NCBI RefSeq assembly: GCF_008124525.1
Contig: NZ_VNHJ01000006.1
Coordinates: forward strand, 62,001-126,000
Reading direction: 5' to 3'
DNA length: 64,000 nt
Source of the DNA: Oceanicella actignis
GTDB lineage: Bacteria; Pseudomonadota; Alphaproteobacteria; Rhodobacterales; Rhodobacteraceae
The translations under genes and the position numbers were made by a program. The notes under the pieces were generated by a model, which saw only the letters and a program-made list of their open reading frames with translations, did not search any database and was not told the origin of the DNA. Below, piece by piece: positions 39,772-47,261 of this stretch; the first letter of the stretch is position 1; every line of letters starts with the position of its first letter.

Positions 39772-41112
39772 ATGCGGATGATGAAAGCCCTGCTCAAGCG
39801 ATACCTGCCGCGAAGCCTGTTCGGCCGCGCGCTGATGATCCTGGTCCTGCCGATCGTGCTGTTGCAGCTGGTCGTGACCGGGCTGTTCATCCAGCGCCAC
39901 TACGCCGGCGTGACCGAACAGATGGCCGACGCGGTGGCGCTCGAGCTCAACTACATCGTCGAGACGGTCGAGTCCGCCCCCGACGACGCAACCGCGCGCG
40001 CGCGCCTGGCCGAGCTGGCCCGCCCGCTGAACATGCGGCTCGAGCTGATGGACGAGGCCGCGATCCCCTCGCGCAGCCTGCGGCATTTCTACGACGTGTC
40101 GGGCGACGCGCTGTCCGACACGCTGCGCCGCCGCGTGACGCGGCCGCTGACCGTCGATCTGGTGACGGATCGGCGCAGCGCGGACGTGCGCATCCTGACC
40201 GCGCGCGGCGTGCTGCGGGCGGTGATTCCGCGCCGGCGGGTGATCGCCTCGAATCCCCATCTGCTGCTGGTGTGGATGGCGGTGACGGCCAGCGCGCTGG
40301 TGGTGGTGGCGGTGCTTTTCCTGCGCAACCAGGTGCGCCCGATCCGCCAGCTGGCCGAGGCCGCCGACAGCTTCGGCAAGGGCCGTCCGACGCCCTTCCG
40401 CCCCGCCGGCGCGGAAGAGGTGCGCCGCGCCGGGGCCGCCTTTCTGGACATGCGGCGCAGGATCGAACGCCAGATCGAGCAGCGCTCGAAGATGCTGTCG
40501 GCCGTCAGCCACGACCTGCGCACGCCCCTGACGCGGATGAAGCTGGCGCTGGCCATGGCCGAGGACAGCGAAGAGACGCGCGAGCTGATGCGCGACGTGG
40601 ACGAGATGGAGCGCATGCTGGGCGAGCTCCTGGACTTCGCCAGCGGCGGCCATGGCGAAGAGCCCGAGCCGACCGATCCCGTCGCCATGGCGCACGAGCT
40701 TGCGGCCGACGCCGCGCGCATGGGCCGCGCGCTGGAGCTGCGCGTCGAGGGCGTCGCCGACCCCGACGCGCCGCCGGTCATGCGCCCCGGCGCGGTGCGG
40801 CGGGCGGTGCAGAACCTGCTCGACAACGCCGCGCGCCATGGCGAGCGCGCGCGGCTGACCCTTCGGATCGGGCCGCGCAGCGTCGAATTCGTGGTCGAGG
40901 ATGACGGCCCCGGCATCGCGCCCGACCAGCGCGAGGCGGCGCTGCGCGCCTTCTCGCGGCTGGACGAGGCGCGCAACCAGGATTCGGGCGGCGGCGTGGG
41001 GCTTGGGCTGTCGATCGCGCTGGACGTGGCGCGCGCGCATGGCGGCGCGCTTGAGCTGGGCGACAGCGCCGATCTGGGCGGCCTGCGCGCCACGCTGCGC
41101 CTGCCGCGCTGA
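39772..41112 (+). CDS. EnvZ/OmpR-type sensor histidine kinase
   Basis: The protein is 446 aa. It has two membrane helices (about 18-42 and 164-184), a periplasmic loop between them, and a HAMP linker starting RNQVRPIRQLAEAADSFGKG. The phospho-acceptor His is in LSAVSHDLRTPLTRMKLALA. ATPase boxes follow: N-box QNLLDNAARHGE, G1 DDGPGIAPD and G2 GGGVGLGLSI. No response regulator adjoins it; the nearest OmpR-type regulator is petR at 43795-44541. It may signal to that regulator or to one outside the window. Confidence 0.9.
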   Translation: MRMMKALLKRYLPRSLFGRALMILVLPIVLLQLVVTGLFIQRHYAGVTEQMADAVALELNYIVETVESAPDDATARARLAELARPLNMRLELMDEAAIPSRSLRHFYDVSGDALSDTLRRRVTRPLTVDLVTDRRSADVRILTARGVLRAVIPRRRVIASNPHLLLVWMAVTASALVVVAVLFLRNQVRPIRQLAEAADSFGKGRPTPFRPAGAEEVRRAGAAFLDMRRRIERQIEQRSKMLSAVSHDLRTPLTRMKLALAMAEDSEETRELMRDVDEMERMLGELLDFASGGHGEEPEPTDPVAMAHELAADAARMGRALELRVEGVADPDAPPVMRPGAVRRAVQNLLDNAARHGERARLTLRIGPRSVEFVVEDDGPGIAPDQREAALRAFSRLDEARNQDSGGGVGLGLSIALDVARAHGGALELGDSADLGGLRATLRLPR

Positions 41113-41121
41113 GGCCCGGCC

Positions 41122-41478
41122 TCAGAACAGGCGCGCGCCCGGCGGAACCTCGGCGTCCGGAGCCACCAGCGTCACCGCCCCCGCGGCGTCCGGCACGCCC
41201 AGGATCAGGACTTCGGAGCGGAACTTGCCGATCTGGCGCGGCGGCAGGTTCACCACCCCCAGAACCTGGCGGCCGATCAGCGATTCGGGGGCGTAGCGTT
41301 CGGTGATCTGCGCGGACGAGGCCCGCAGCCCGATCTCGGGGCCGAAATCCACCCACAGCTTGATGGCGGGCTTGCGGGCCTCGGGGTAGGGCTCGGCGCG
41401 CACGACGCGGCCGACGCGCACATCGACCCTGGCGAAGTCGTCATAGACGATGGTCGGCGAAGCGGATGGATCGGACAT
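41122..41478 (-). CDS. csaA: CsaA-like tRNA-binding domain protein
   Basis: The protein is 118 aa and consists of a single EMAP/Trbp111-type OB fold: VDVRVGRVVRAEPYPEARKPAIKLWVDFG, then SAQITERY and VLGVVNLPPRQIGKFRSEVLILG. These small dimers bind tRNA and, in Bacillus, have chaperone-like export activity. It is convergent with the kinase and divergent from nothing; phaP lies upstream on the same strand. Confidence 0.9.
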   Translation of the reverse strand: MSDPSASPTIVYDDFARVDVRVGRVVRAEPYPEARKPAIKLWVDFGPEIGLRASSAQITERYAPESLIGRQVLGVVNLPPRQIGKFRSEVLILGVPDAAGAVTLVAPDAEVPPGARLF

Positions 41479-41557
41479 CGGGCCTCCGGCGGCTGAATTG
41501 CGGAACGCCAGCGGTAGCGCGCGGCGCCGCGCCGGGCAAGCCCGCGCCCGAACGCGA

Positions 41558-41592
41558 ATCGGCCGCCCGCGGGGAGGACGCGGGCGGCCGAT
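41558..41592 (-). terminator. Strong hairpin downstream of the phasin gene
   Basis: A 14-bp perfect stem (ATCGGCCGCCCGCG and its complement) with a 7-nt loop lies about 45 nt after the phasin stop. The T run is weak, as is often the case in very GC-rich genomes. It would isolate phaP from csaA. Confidence 0.7.
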
Positions 41593-41638
41593 CCTTCGGC
41601 GCGCGAGGGAGAGGGCGCGCGCCGGGATTCCGTCTCGA

Positions 41639-42127
41639 TCAGGCGGTCTTGGCGGCCTTGGCCGGCTTGGCGGGCTGGGCGGTCTTGGCCAGCTCCTTGA
41701 TCTCCTCGATCGATTCCTTGACGCGGGCCTGAACGATCTCGAAGGCTTCCATGTTGGCCTTCTTCGCGGCCTCGGCCAGCTCGGTCATGTTGGCGACGGC
41801 CTTCTCGAAGGCGGTCTTGACCAGCTCGGCCTGCTTGGCCGACGCCTCGGGGGTCAGCTGGTCCATCTTCAGCTCGGACAGCTGGGCCTGCGCGGCGGCC
41901 ATGGTCTCTTCGAAGATCGCGACCTGCTTCTTGAACAGATCCTGGTAGCCGGCGGCCACGGCCTTGTTGGCGGCGATCAGCGCATCCATGTTCTTCTTCT
42001 GCGCGTCCATGACGGCGGTCATGTCGAACATGGGCATCTTGGCCTGCTCGAAGAACTTGGTCATGTCGGCGGTCTTGAAGAGCTCGGCGAACTTCTCGGG
42101 CTCGAAGGTGTAGAACTTGTCGAACAT
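41639..42127 (-). CDS. phaP: Phasin (polyhydroxybutyrate granule-associated protein)
   Basis: The protein is 162 aa, nearly all helix, with a Lys/Ala-rich C-terminus (KPAKAAKTA). The N-terminal FEPEKFAELFKTADMTKFFEQAK and the mid segment ANKAVAAGYQDLFKKQVAIFEETM fit phasin family TIGR01841. It coats the surface of PHB granules. AAGGGA is 7 nt from the ATG at 42127. The base use is more moderate (more AAG and ATG) than in neighbours, which suits a highly expressed gene. A repressor-style promoter lies upstream. Confidence 0.9.
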   Translation of the reverse strand: MFDKFYTFEPEKFAELFKTADMTKFFEQAKMPMFDMTAVMDAQKKNMDALIAANKAVAAGYQDLFKKQVAIFEETMAAAQAQLSELKMDQLTPEASAKQAELVKTAFEKAVANMTELAEAAKKANMEAFEIVQARVKESIEEIKELAKTAQPAKPAKAAKTA

Positions 42128-42193
42128 CTGGCGTCCCTTTCCTCTGGGCGTCTGGGAGGAGGTCAGGTGTTTCCGCCTCCTGCTCATGAGGGG

Positions 42194-42246
42194 AATATTG
42201 TGCAGCGCAACATGAAAGTCAAGCCCTCTGATTGTGCGCCGCACAA
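42194..42246 (-). promoter_or_regulatory. phaP promoter with two dyad operators (candidate PhaR sites)
   Basis: On the minus strand TTGACT (-35, 42217-42222) and AATATT (-10, 42194-42199) are exactly 17 nt apart. The spacer holds TTGCGCTGCACAA (plus strand TTGTGCAGCGCAACA, 42198-42212). Just upstream of the -35 box lies the palindrome TTGTGCGCCGCACAA (42232-42246). Such placement is typical of repression. TGC/GCA-rich dyads are known as PhaR targets in Paracoccus and Rhodobacter, so PhaR is the leading candidate by inference. Confidence 0.7.
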
Positions 42247-42270
42247 AAAGACGCCCGCCCCGAGTCCCGG

Positions 42271-43107
42271 TCAGCCCGCCAGCTCGCGGCTGCGGCGCGC
42301 GGCGGCGGCGGCGGCGCGGGTCATCAGCGCCGTCAGCCCGTCGGGCGCCATCAGCACCTCGAGCGCGGCGGCGGTGGTGCCTCCGGGGCTGGTGACGTCG
42401 CGCCGCAGCTGCTCGGCCGAGGCGTCCGAGCGGCGCGCCAGCTCGGCGGCGCCGATGACGGTCTGCCTGGCCAGGGTCATCGCCAGCTCGTCGGGCAGGT
42501 CCAGCGCGCGGCCGGCGGCGGCCATGGCCTCGATCATGTGAAAGACATAGGCCGGACCCGAGCCGGATATGGCCGTGACCGCGTCCATCTGCGACTCGGC
42601 TTCAAGGCGCACCACGGCGCCGACCGCGCCGGCAAGCGCCTCGGCCAGCCGCATGTGCGCCTCGGTCGCGGCGGCGTTGCCGATCAGCGCCGTCACCCCG
42701 CGACCCACCGCGGCCGGCGTGTTGGGCATGGCGCGGACGATGGGCGCGTCGGCGCCGAAGAGCGATTCGAAGAAGCTGATCGGCGTGCCCGCCGCGATCG
42801 ACATGAACAGGGCGCCGCGGCCCGCCAGATGCGCCACCTGCGGCGCCGCCTCGGCCATGACCTGCGGCTTGACGGCCAGCACGCACACGGCCGCATCCTC
42901 GACCCGCTCGGGATTGAGGCGCAGGCCGCGCGCGGCCAGCTCGCGCAGCCAGTCGGCGGGCGCGGGGTCGAGCACGGTCGCGGCCTCGGGCGGCAGCCCC
43001 GCGGCCAGCCAGCCGCGCAGCATGGCGCCGCCCATCTTGCCGCAACCCAGAATCGTCACGCCGCGCTCGGCCAGCGCGGCGATGTCCGCAGCGGTGGTCT
43101 GCGTCAT
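42271..43107 (-). CDS. proC: Pyrroline-5-carboxylate reductase
   Basis: The protein is 278 aa and makes proline from pyrroline-5-carboxylate with NAD(P)H. The dinucleotide-binding ILGCGKMGGAMLRGW motif, the VLAVKPQVM segment, VRAMPNTPAAVGRG and the signature AISGSGPAYVF are all visible. AGGAGAGG stands immediately before the ATG at 43107. It reads away from the YbjN-like gene on the same strand, 46 nt downstream. Confidence 0.96.
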   Translation of the reverse strand: MTQTTAADIAALAERGVTILGCGKMGGAMLRGWLAAGLPPEAATVLDPAPADWLRELAARGLRLNPERVEDAAVCVLAVKPQVMAEAAPQVAHLAGRGALFMSIAAGTPISFFESLFGADAPIVRAMPNTPAAVGRGVTALIGNAAATEAHMRLAEALAGAVGAVVRLEAESQMDAVTAISGSGPAYVFHMIEAMAAAGRALDLPDELAMTLARQTVIGAAELARRSDASAEQLRRDVTSPGGTTAAALEVLMAPDGLTALMTRAAAAAARRSRELAG

Positions 43108-43153
43108 CCTCTCCTCCTGTCCCCTGGGGCGCCGGCGCCTTGCCGGACCGCCG

Positions 43154-43663
43154 TCAGGCGCGACCGTAAGGGTCCGAGATGACGATTTCCAGCGCCGCCT
43201 CGGCCCCGGCGCGCCCTTGCGCCGCCAGTTCGAAGGCGGGGACGAAGCGCTCGCACGCATCGACGGCGGCGCCGATCATGTCTTCGAGCCGGCCGCGCGC
43301 CGGCGGCTCGTCGACGGCCAGCGCCAGCGCGGCGCGAAAGGCCACGACGTCGTGCTCGGGCCAGACGACGAAGGCGCCGCCCCAGCAATGATCGTTGGCC
43401 ATGTTGACGGCGCGGGCCAGCTCGAGCTGCGCCGCGCGGCGACGGGGCGCGGCAAGGTCGAAGGTCAGAAGCAGGCGCAGCGCCCCTTCGCGCGCGCGCC
43501 ATTCGAGGCCCATGGAATAGAGCCGCCACGCGCCCTGCACCGCCAGATCTATGCGGTCGGGCGCGACCCGGTCGAAAGGCCAGCTGCGCCCCGCGGCCAG
43601 GGCCTGAACAAGGTCGATGGGGTGGGGATCTTCGGCGAAGGGATCGTGCGCGTATGCGGGCAT
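43154..43663 (-). CDS. YbjN-domain protein
   Basis: The protein is 169 aa and soluble. The central pattern IDLAVQGAWRLYSMGLEWRAREGALRLLLTF followed by RRRAAQLELARAVNMANDHCWGGAFVVWPEHDVVAFRAAL matches YbjN-type proteins. C-terminal VDACERFVPAFE helices close the fold. The family is thought to act in stress responses or as a chaperone-like factor, and no catalytic residues are visible. The start at 43663 has AGGAGG 9 nt upstream; the upstream extension lacks support. Confidence 0.8.
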   Translation of the reverse strand: MPAYAHDPFAEDPHPIDLVQALAAGRSWPFDRVAPDRIDLAVQGAWRLYSMGLEWRAREGALRLLLTFDLAAPRRRAAQLELARAVNMANDHCWGGAFVVWPEHDVVAFRAALALAVDEPPARGRLEDMIGAAVDACERFVPAFELAAQGRAGAEAALEIVISDPYGRA

Positions 43664-43794
43664 GGAGCCGTTCCTCCTGCTCGGCGGGGCCGGCGCGGCC
43701 CCGAGGATGCGCCGGAGGACGTTCTGCGCGCCCTTCCGCCCGGGCATGTTGCCGCAAATCGGATTCGCGCAAAAGGGGAAAAGACGCGATCCGT

Positions 43795-44541
43795 TCAGTC
43801 GGGGGTCAGCATGTAGCCCGCGCCGCGCACCGTCTGGATGTAGCGCGGCGCCTTGGGGTCGGGCTCGATCTTGCGGCGCAGGCGGGTGATCTGGACATCC
43901 ACCGCGCGCTCTTGCGCGTCGTCCAGCTCGGCCAGGAGGGTGGCGCGGTCCACCGGCTCGTGCGCGGCGGCGGCCAGAACGCGCAGCAACGCGCCCTCGG
44001 TCGCGGTCAGGCGGATGCGCTCTTCGCCGCGCCAGAGCTCGCCGCGGGCGACGTCGTAGCGCACCTCGCCCAGCGACAGCACGCGCGGCGGCTCGGGCGC
44101 GGGCTCGGGCGGCGCGGCGCGGCGCAGGATGGCATGGATGCGCAAGAGCAGCTCGCGCGGCTCGAAGGGCTTGGCCAGATAGTCGTCGGCGCCGGCCTCG
44201 AGCCCGCGAATGCGGTCCTGCGCGGCGCCGCGCGCGGTCAGCAGCAGCACCGGCGTGGCGATCCGGGGCCGCAGCGAGGCGACCAGCGACAGGCCGTCCT
44301 CGCCCGGCATCATCACGTCCACGATCAGCAGGTCGAAGGCCAGCCCCTCGAGCAGGCGCCGCGCATGCGCCGCATCGCGCGCGCCGGTGACGTAGAAGCC
44401 CGACCGCGCAAGGTAGCGGCGCAGCAAGGCGCGGATGCGCTCGTCATCGTCCACCACCAGCAGATGCGCGCCGGGGCGCGACGCATCGGATGACGCACCG
44501 GATTCGGCGGCGCCGGCCGCGCCGAAGGGCCGTCCGCTCAT
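43795..44541 (-). CDS. petR: OmpR-type response regulator PetR
   Basis: The protein is 248 aa. The receiver domain starts at about residue 28 (LLVVDDDERIRALL), the phospho-acceptor Asp is in LLIVDVMMPGEDG, and the Lys is in DDYLAKPFEP. The winged-helix output domain ends in VQITRLRRKIEPDPKAPRYIQTVRGAGYML. It is preceded by a MarR-type gene with a 4-nt overlap, the arrangement of petP-petR of Rhodobacter capsulatus, where the pair affects cytochrome bc1/c expression. The first 25 residues are an Ala/Ser-rich extension. Confidence 0.88.
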   Translation of the reverse strand: MSGRPFGAAGAAESGASSDASRPGAHLLVVDDDERIRALLRRYLARSGFYVTGARDAAHARRLLEGLAFDLLIVDVMMPGEDGLSLVASLRPRIATPVLLLTARGAAQDRIRGLEAGADDYLAKPFEPRELLLRIHAILRRAAPPEPAPEPPRVLSLGEVRYDVARGELWRGEERIRLTATEGALLRVLAAAAHEPVDRATLLAELDDAQERAVDVQITRLRRKIEPDPKAPRYIQTVRGAGYMLTPD

Positions 44542-45074
44542 CGCTTCCCTCCTTCGGGAAAGCGGTCCTCGACCAGATCCAGCACGGCGGCGCGGCGGCC
44601 CTCGTCGATCATGCCGGCAAGCACGGTCTTGAAGCCGTGCACCGCCTCGGGGCCGGCCTCGAGGAACACCCGGCGCATGCGCGCGTTCTGGGCGTTGGCC
44701 AGATCGCGCACCAGATCTTCGCCTCTGGGGGTCAGGCGCAGAAGGCGCTGGCGCCGGTCGGCCTGCCCGACCCGGCTTTCCACCAAGCCGTCGCGCACCA
44801 GCTGCCGCAGGACGCGGTTGAGCGACTGCTTGGTGACCGACAGGATGTCCAGCAGCTCGGCCACCGACAGGCCGGGACGGCGCCAGATGAAGTGCAGGCA
44901 GCGATGATGGGCGCGCCCGTAGCCGCGCTCGGCCAGCACGCGGTCGGCGTCGGCGACCATGTCGCGATAGGCGAAGAACATCAGCTCGACGCCCTGGCGC
45001 AGCTGATCGTCCGTCAGGAACAGCAGCCGCTCGCCGCCGGACAGCTTCGCGGGCCTGGATCTGGGCTGGGTCAT
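44538..45074 (-). CDS. petP: MarR-type regulator PetP
   Basis: The protein is 178 aa. The winged-helix core is DILSVTKQSLNRVLRQLVRDGLVESRVGQADRRQRLLRLT, with the recognition helix and the DxRxxxLxLT wing. The preceding helices (LMFFAYRDMVADADRVLAERGYGRAHHRCLHFI) match PetP of R. capsulatus. The gene overlaps petR by 4 nt. It is divergent from ilvE, so the 185-nt gap holds signals for both. Confidence 0.88.
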   Translation of the reverse strand: MTQPRSRPAKLSGGERLLFLTDDQLRQGVELMFFAYRDMVADADRVLAERGYGRAHHRCLHFIWRRPGLSVAELLDILSVTKQSLNRVLRQLVRDGLVESRVGQADRRQRLLRLTPRGEDLVRDLANAQNARMRRVFLEAGPEAVHGFKTVLAGMIDEGRRAAVLDLVEDRFPEGGKR

Positions 45075-45121
45075 GCGCTGCGGCTCCGTTGGTTGCTGGG
45101 CGGCATTTTAAGTCAGGCTTG

Positions 45122-45150
45122 TTGACATTCCAAGGGCGCAATGCTAGCGA
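45122..45150 (+). promoter_or_regulatory. Predicted ilvE promoter
   Basis: A consensus TTGACA -35 box (45122-45127) is followed after 17 nt by TAGCGA (45145-45150). The segment GTCAGGCTTGTTGAC just upstream and overlapping the -35 box is an imperfect inverted repeat that PetP could bind, though this is only a guess. Confidence 0.55.
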
Positions 45151-45259
45151 TTCCCCCGCTGCGGAGAAACAATATTTCCCTCTTTCCCGCAACCGGGACA
45201 TATCCCGCAATGCAAGGCCCCGCCGCGCGCGGGCGAGGATGTGGAAGGAACACGGCGAC

Positions 45260-46138
45260 ATGGCTGCTGAGGCGTATGACGATCGGGACGGCTTCATCTG
45301 GCTGGACGGCAAGCTGGTCCCCTGGCGCGAAGCGAAGGTGCATGTGCTGACGCACGCGCTGCACTACGCCTCGTCGGTCTTCGAGGGCGAACGCGCCTAT
45401 GACGGCGTCATCTTCAAGTCGCGCGAGCATTCGGCGCGGCTGATCGCCTCGGCCGAGGCGCTGGACATTCCCATGCGCTGGTCGGTGGAGGACATCGAGG
45501 CGGCCAAGAAGGCGGCGATGGAGGCCAACGGCCTCAAGGACGCCTATGTGCGCGCCTTCGTCTGGCGCGGCTCGGGGCCCGACATGGGGGTGGCCTCGGC
45601 GCGCAACCCCGTGCACATGGCCGTCGCCACCTGGGAGTGGGGCGCCTATTACGGCGACGCCAAGACCCGCGGCGCCAGGCTCGACATCTCGAAATGGCGC
45701 CGCCCCAGCCCCGAGACGATCCCCAGCCACGCCAAGGCGGCCGGGCTTTACATGATCTGCACCATGTCCAAGCACGCCGCCGAGGCGAAGGGCTGCTCGG
45801 ACGCGCTGATGATGGACTATCGCGGCTTCGTCGCCGAGGCGACCGGCGCCAACATCTTCTTCGTCAAGGACGGCAAGGTGCACACGCCCACGCCCGACTG
45901 CTTCCTCAACGGCATCACCCGGCAGACGGTGATCGAGCTGCTGGGCCGCCGCGGCGTCGAGGTGGTCGAACGCCACATCCGCCCCGAAGAGCTGGACGAT
46001 TTCGAGCAGTGCTGGCTGACCGGCACGGCGGCCGAGGTCACGCCCGTGGGCCAGATCGGCGAGCATCGCTTCGAGGTCGGCGACCTTGCGCTGACCGTCG
46101 CGTCGGATTACGAGAAGCTCGTTCGCGGCCGGCTCTGA
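45260..46138 (+). CDS. ilvE: Branched-chain amino acid aminotransferase
   Basis: The protein is 292 aa and transaminates leucine, isoleucine and valine with PLP. The class IV fold shows HALHYASSVFEGERAYDG, the PLP Lys in IPSHAKAAGLY, and SDALMMDYRGFVAEATGANIFFV. The start at 45260 has AAGGA about 10 nt ahead; 45239 is an alternative in-frame ATG. It is divergent from petP and followed by a hairpin. Confidence 0.93.
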   Translation: MAAEAYDDRDGFIWLDGKLVPWREAKVHVLTHALHYASSVFEGERAYDGVIFKSREHSARLIASAEALDIPMRWSVEDIEAAKKAAMEANGLKDAYVRAFVWRGSGPDMGVASARNPVHMAVATWEWGAYYGDAKTRGARLDISKWRRPSPETIPSHAKAAGLYMICTMSKHAAEAKGCSDALMMDYRGFVAEATGANIFFVKDGKVHTPTPDCFLNGITRQTVIELLGRRGVEVVERHIRPEELDDFEQCWLTGTAAEVTPVGQIGEHRFEVGDLALTVASDYEKLVRGRL

Positions 46139-46177
46139 CCGGCGCGGGCCGCGCGCGACGGCTGCGCGCGGCGTCGC

Positions 46178-46200
46178 GGGGCGCTTTTCTTGAGCGCCCC
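46178..46200 (+). terminator. Hairpin after ilvE
   Basis: GGGGCGC (46178-46184) and GCGCCCC (46194-46200) flank a TTTTCTTGA loop, about 40 nt after the ilvE stop. Confidence 0.6.
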
Positions 46201-46218
46201 ACCCCTTTGCGCTAGACT
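46190..46218 (+). promoter_or_regulatory. Predicted rsfS-rlmH promoter
   Basis: TTGAGC (46190-46195) and TAGACT (46213-46218) are 17 nt apart. The -35 box overlaps the ilvE hairpin. Confidence 0.45.
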
Positions 46219-46273
46219 GTCCGCGCCCGGCGCCGGGGCGCGAAGGACGGCGCGCATTCAGGAGGACACTGTT

Positions 46274-46705
46274 CTGTCGGAACGTGTTGACTCGGGAGCG
46301 GCCGGTTCGGAACCCGCTCCCGCGGGGGCGGCGAGCAGCGATCAACTGCTGCGGACCGTGCTCGATTCGCTCGAAGACGACAAGGCCGAGGACATCGTCA
46401 CCATCGACCTTCGCGGCAAGACCCAGATCGCCGACTACATGGTGATCGCGTCCGGCCGCTCGTCGCGCCAGGTCACCGCCATCTCGGAAAAGCTGCTCGA
46501 GCGCCTGAAGGAGACGCTCGGCCTGTCCGCCCGCGTCGAGGGCAAGGAGGCCGGCGACTGGGTGCTGATCGACGCGGGCGACGTGATCGTCCACGTCTTC
46601 CGCCCCGAGGTGCGCGAGTTCTACCAGCTCGAGAAGATGTGGGCCGCCGCGCCGCAGGGCGGGCAGGCTCCGGCGCGGGCGGCGCGCGCGGCCGGGTCGG
46701 CCTGA
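46274..46705 (+). CDS. rsfS: Ribosomal silencing factor RsfS, with unusual start
   Basis: The protein is about 143 aa. The Iojap core runs from LDSLEDDKAEDIVTIDLRGK through ADYMVIASGRSSRQV and DWVLIDAGDVIVHVF to FYQLEKMW. It binds ribosomal protein L14 and keeps subunits apart when nutrients run out. AGGAGGA at 46260-46266 points to initiation within 5-12 nt. The only near-cognate codon there in frame is CTG at 46274; the next in-frame ATG or GTG falls inside the domain, and the upstream TTG at 46190 is within a hairpin. The homologous N-terminus fits a start near 46274. rlmH follows closely. Confidence 0.82.
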   Translation: MSERVDSGAAGSEPAPAGAASSDQLLRTVLDSLEDDKAEDIVTIDLRGKTQIADYMVIASGRSSRQVTAISEKLLERLKETLGLSARVEGKEAGDWVLIDAGDVIVHVFRPEVREFYQLEKMWAAAPQGGQAPARAARAAGSA

Positions 46706-46712
46706 GCGCGGG

Positions 46713-47183
46713 GTGAAGGTCTCGATCCTCGCCGTGGGGCGTCTGCGCCGCGGTCCCGAGGGCCAGATGGTCGCCGACTACCTCAAGCGCTTCGACCAGA
46801 CCGGGCGCCGTCTCGGGCTGGGCCCGGCGCAGCTGCGCGAGGTCGAGGACCGGCGCGGCGGCGGCGCGGAGGCCGAAAGCGCGCTGCTGCTCGCCGCCCT
46901 GCCCGACGGCGCCGCGCTGGTGGCGCTGGACGAACGCGGAGAAACGCCCTCCTCGCCCGAATTCGCGCGCTGGCTGGCCGAGTGGCGCGACCAGGGCCGC
47001 GGGCATGTGGCCTTCGCCATCGGCGGCGCCGACGGCCACGCCCCCGCCTTGCGCGCGCGCGCCGACCGGCTGCTCAGCTTCGGGCCGATGGTCTGGCCGC
47101 ACATGCTGGCGCGCGTGATGCTGGCCGAGCAGCTGTATCGGGCCGCGTCCATCCTTGCGGGCGCGCCCTATCACCGCGCCTGA
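46713..47183 (+). CDS. rlmH: 23S rRNA pseudouridine-1915 N3-methyltransferase
   Basis: The protein is 156 aa, the normal RlmH length, and starts with GTG. VSILAVGRLRRGPE opens it and the SPOUT-knot SAM site FAIGGADGHAPAL is near residue 105. LSFGPMVWPHMLARVMLAEQLYRA completes the family pattern. It methylates pseudouridine 1915 in helix 69. The gene lies 7 nt after rsfS, the common pairing. Confidence 0.93.
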   Translation: MKVSILAVGRLRRGPEGQMVADYLKRFDQTGRRLGLGPAQLREVEDRRGGGAEAESALLLAALPDGAALVALDERGETPSSPEFARWLAEWRDQGRGHVAFAIGGADGHAPALRARADRLLSFGPMVWPHMLARVMLAEQLYRAASILAGAPYHRA

Positions 47184-47261
47184 CCCGCGGCGCCGCGCCC
47201 GGTTGCGCGCGCGCCCGCGCGGCTCTACATCCACAAGGCGCAACCCTCGAAGGAGAGCCCC

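Noticed and set aside
46190-46273. TTG start for a longer RsfS
   Set aside because: The codon is inside a hairpin and overlaps a predicted -35 box. A perfect ribosome site lies 70 nt downstream.
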